Assembly (NCBI GenBank): GCA_016648135.1 | Contig: JADDOH010023665.1 | Span: 310,001-374,000 of the forward strand | Direction: 5' to 3' | Origin: Agrypnia vestita | Taxonomy: Eukaryota; Arthropoda; Insecta; Trichoptera; Phryganeidae | DNA: 64,000 bases | Shown here: positions 62,524 to 64,000 of the stretch, piece after piece | Numbering within the stretch: position 1 is the first letter of the stretch | How the letters are laid out: every line of letters starts with the position of its first letter | The notes under the pieces: model-generated | Databases searched by the model: none | The model's input: the letters and a program-made list of their open reading frames with translations, nothing else | What the model was told of the DNA's origin: nothing | Program-made: the position numbers and the translations under genes

Positions 62524-62766
62524 TAATTTATTATTGAATTATTTTCGACATGATTTGGTCATTATGTGGATTAAAATTAATAATCACGTCACTTACAAGC
62601 AAGAGCCGCAGAAACAGCTGAATAACATGTTCGAAAAAAATTTTTAAACTTCAAAACAACGTGTTTAATACTTGGATCCTGCGTGGGTTATGTTAAAAAT
62701 CGATTAAGAATGTATGCAAAGAAAGCGTATAAAAGCATGTTTTAATTTTTTTTTATTCACTTATTT
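62524..62766. other. No recognisable gene
   Basis: AT-rich, nothing identified. Confidence 0.3.
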
Positions 62767-63045
62767 AACGGTAAATGGTTACGGATATTTTATACGAACC
62801 GTGTGTTTTTCCGAGAGAAAATTCTCGACGTTTCGTCGAAGTCGTATTAACGTCATCAGGAGAACGACCTGTACCCGCGGAGGTGTAGGGCGGACTGATT
62901 AAAGTTTCCGTGTCCAGGGGCGTAAATTATCAGTCCGCCCTATACCTCCGCGGGTATAGGTCGTTGAATACGACTTCAACGAAACGTCGAGAATTCGGAA
63001 AAACATACGGTTCGTATAAAATATCCGTAACCATTTACAGTTAAA
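62767..63045. repeat. Palindromic pair of Penelope-type terminal repeats with hammerhead-like cores
   Basis: Arms at about 62767-62900 and 62931-63045: ACGGTAAATGGTTACGGATA, TTTTATACGAACCGT, TTCTCGACGTTTCGT, ACCCGCGGAGGTGTAGGGCG and their complements. The minus-strand arm keeps CTGATGA (near 62856-62850) then GAAACGTC; the plus-strand arm has lost the CTGATGA segment but keeps GTTGAA-TACGAC-TTCAAC, GAAAC, GTC. No coding sequence between. Confidence 0.65.
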
Positions 63046-63357
63046 ATAATATTTCTGACGTTCCGTATTACGGAGGGTACAGAGTTCCACGCCTTGTGCC
63101 TGCCAATCCAAAACGCCCGTTCACTCAATTTAGTCATTCAATTTCTGACATTTCGTTACATGGCATGGCTGTAATATACATGCCAGTGTATGCCAACAAA
63201 ATGTTGTGATTTGTCATCGTTACGATATCTGAATGACTTGCACTCCATTGTGAGGAGTGTGATTAATTGACATATAAAGCTACAAAATGACAAGTGTTGA
63301 GGTGATTAATGATAAACGACTGATGAATGCGCTTATATATTTAAATCAACAAAGAAT
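63046..63357. other. No recognisable gene
   Basis: Nothing identified, possibly 5' sequence of the LINE remnant that follows. Confidence 0.3.
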
Positions 63358-63660
63358 ATGAGACTGACAATGCATAGGATTTCTAAACGTTCTTCAAAAC
63401 ACAAAAACAGGTTATTCACAACATGGCCCCTCAATACAAATAACACTTTGCTCAGCATCAACTACAAAGTATCTAATACAAGTAGGTTAGATGAAGTAAA
63501 TCGCGTCCACAAAACTAATTTAGGTGACCGTGGTTTCGCGGTGGCTGGTCCAAAGTTATGGAAAAAACTACCAAATAAACTGAAACAAACAGGCAGCTTA
63601 CCACAGTTCAAAAAACAACTCATGACGCACTTATTTAGACCATCGTATAAAAACCTATAG
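63358..63660 (+). pseudogene. CR1/L2-like LINE C-terminal fragment
   Basis: It is open from an ATG for 100 codons: VHKTNLGDRGFAVAGPKLWK, KLPNKLKQTGSLPQFKKQLM and THLFRPSYKNL. The pattern GxRxFxxxxPKLWNxLPxxLR, then LxxFKxxLKTxLF, is the usual C-terminus of CR1/L2-type ORF2. No reverse transcriptase remains upstream in the window. It is intact as a frame, so it could be a recent 5'-truncated copy. Confidence 0.6.
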
Positions 63661-64000
63661 AATCCGACCGTCACAACAATACCTAATGTTTTACACTCCT
63701 ACCTAGCATTCGCTCCGCGAAAATACCTAATTCCAAAAAAAAAAAAGTATTTTAATTTAAAAAATGTAGATTTTATTCATAGTTAATGAAATTAAAAAAA
63801 AAACGTAGACATTTTGAAAATGAAAATATTGCACGTGCGTAGCGGTAGAAAGCGGGGGAAATGTTAACACAACAAAGGGAAAGAAGCGACATCTTAACAT
63901 AAAGAGATAAAGCTCCCACGCGCGTGCTCGGGTACCACCATCATGCGAGCGAGATTTCCCACCACAGAGTGGAGGGCTTTACCTTGTGTCACTTCACGAA
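63661..64000. other. No recognisable gene
   Basis: A-rich to about 63820, then GC-richer with nothing recognised up to the window edge. Confidence 0.3.

Overview
The window looks like intergenic DNA from an animal, most likely an insect. It is AT-rich and has no operons, ribosome-binding sites or long gene-like open frames. Its recognisable content is almost entirely transposable elements: cecropia-type mariner copies, Penelope-like elements, RTE/Jockey/CR1-type LINE tails, hAT and Harbinger miniatures, Gypsy-like solo LTRs and a tRNA-derived SINE. I cannot name the order or species. No host protein-coding gene, rRNA, functional tRNA or CRISPR array could be supported. Two short open frames (41269-41514 and 59987-60331) are the only non-transposon coding candidates, and both are weak.

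Layout. 0-10 kb: a Harbinger miniature, a degraded LINE, an internally deleted mariner, a Harbinger element with a HARBI1-like N-terminal half, a fold-back, and two RTE-like LINE remnants. 10-20 kb: LINE 3' ends, a hAT miniature with a perfect 8-bp target duplication, and two Penelope insertions with 10-bp duplications. 20-27 kb: a TTAA-flanked element, a solo LTR nested in a second TTAA-type element, LINE tails, and a SINE split by an unidentified repeat (family A). 27.9-31.5 kb: two mariner copies, the second lying inside a small Penelope derivative that carries an 11-bp duplication. 31.7-37 kb: RTE tail, Penelope endonuclease remnants, a second copy of the deleted mariner, a long-TIR element and a LINE tail. 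37-47 kb: family A repeats, LINEs, hAT miniatures, a TTAA element, and a hAT with a SINE inside. 47.8-50 kb: a 136-bp-arm palindrome followed by the best Penelope copy (reverse transcriptase plus GIY-YIG). 51-64 kb: hAT miniatures, a Penelope tail, LINE tails, a solo LTR, a second TTAA family, another Penelope palindrome and a CR1-type tail.

The most coherent signal is a scattered set of about eighteen hammerhead-ribozyme-like motifs, on both strands. They have the form CTGANGA, stem II, GAAAC, a short self-complementary stem III, then a GTH site, and a flanking stem I. Most lie in Penelope-type terminal repeats, often as inverted pairs. Penelope hammerheads are known in general. What stands out here is the density, the variety of sequence lineages, and the very short derivatives that keep the ribozyme arm but almost no coding sequence and still have target duplications. 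Three different TTAA-flanked families whose ends start with GG (Kolobok-like by inference), and an unassigned 300-850 bp family with ACTCCCTTTCT inverted motifs in six copies, are the other candidates for undescribed elements.
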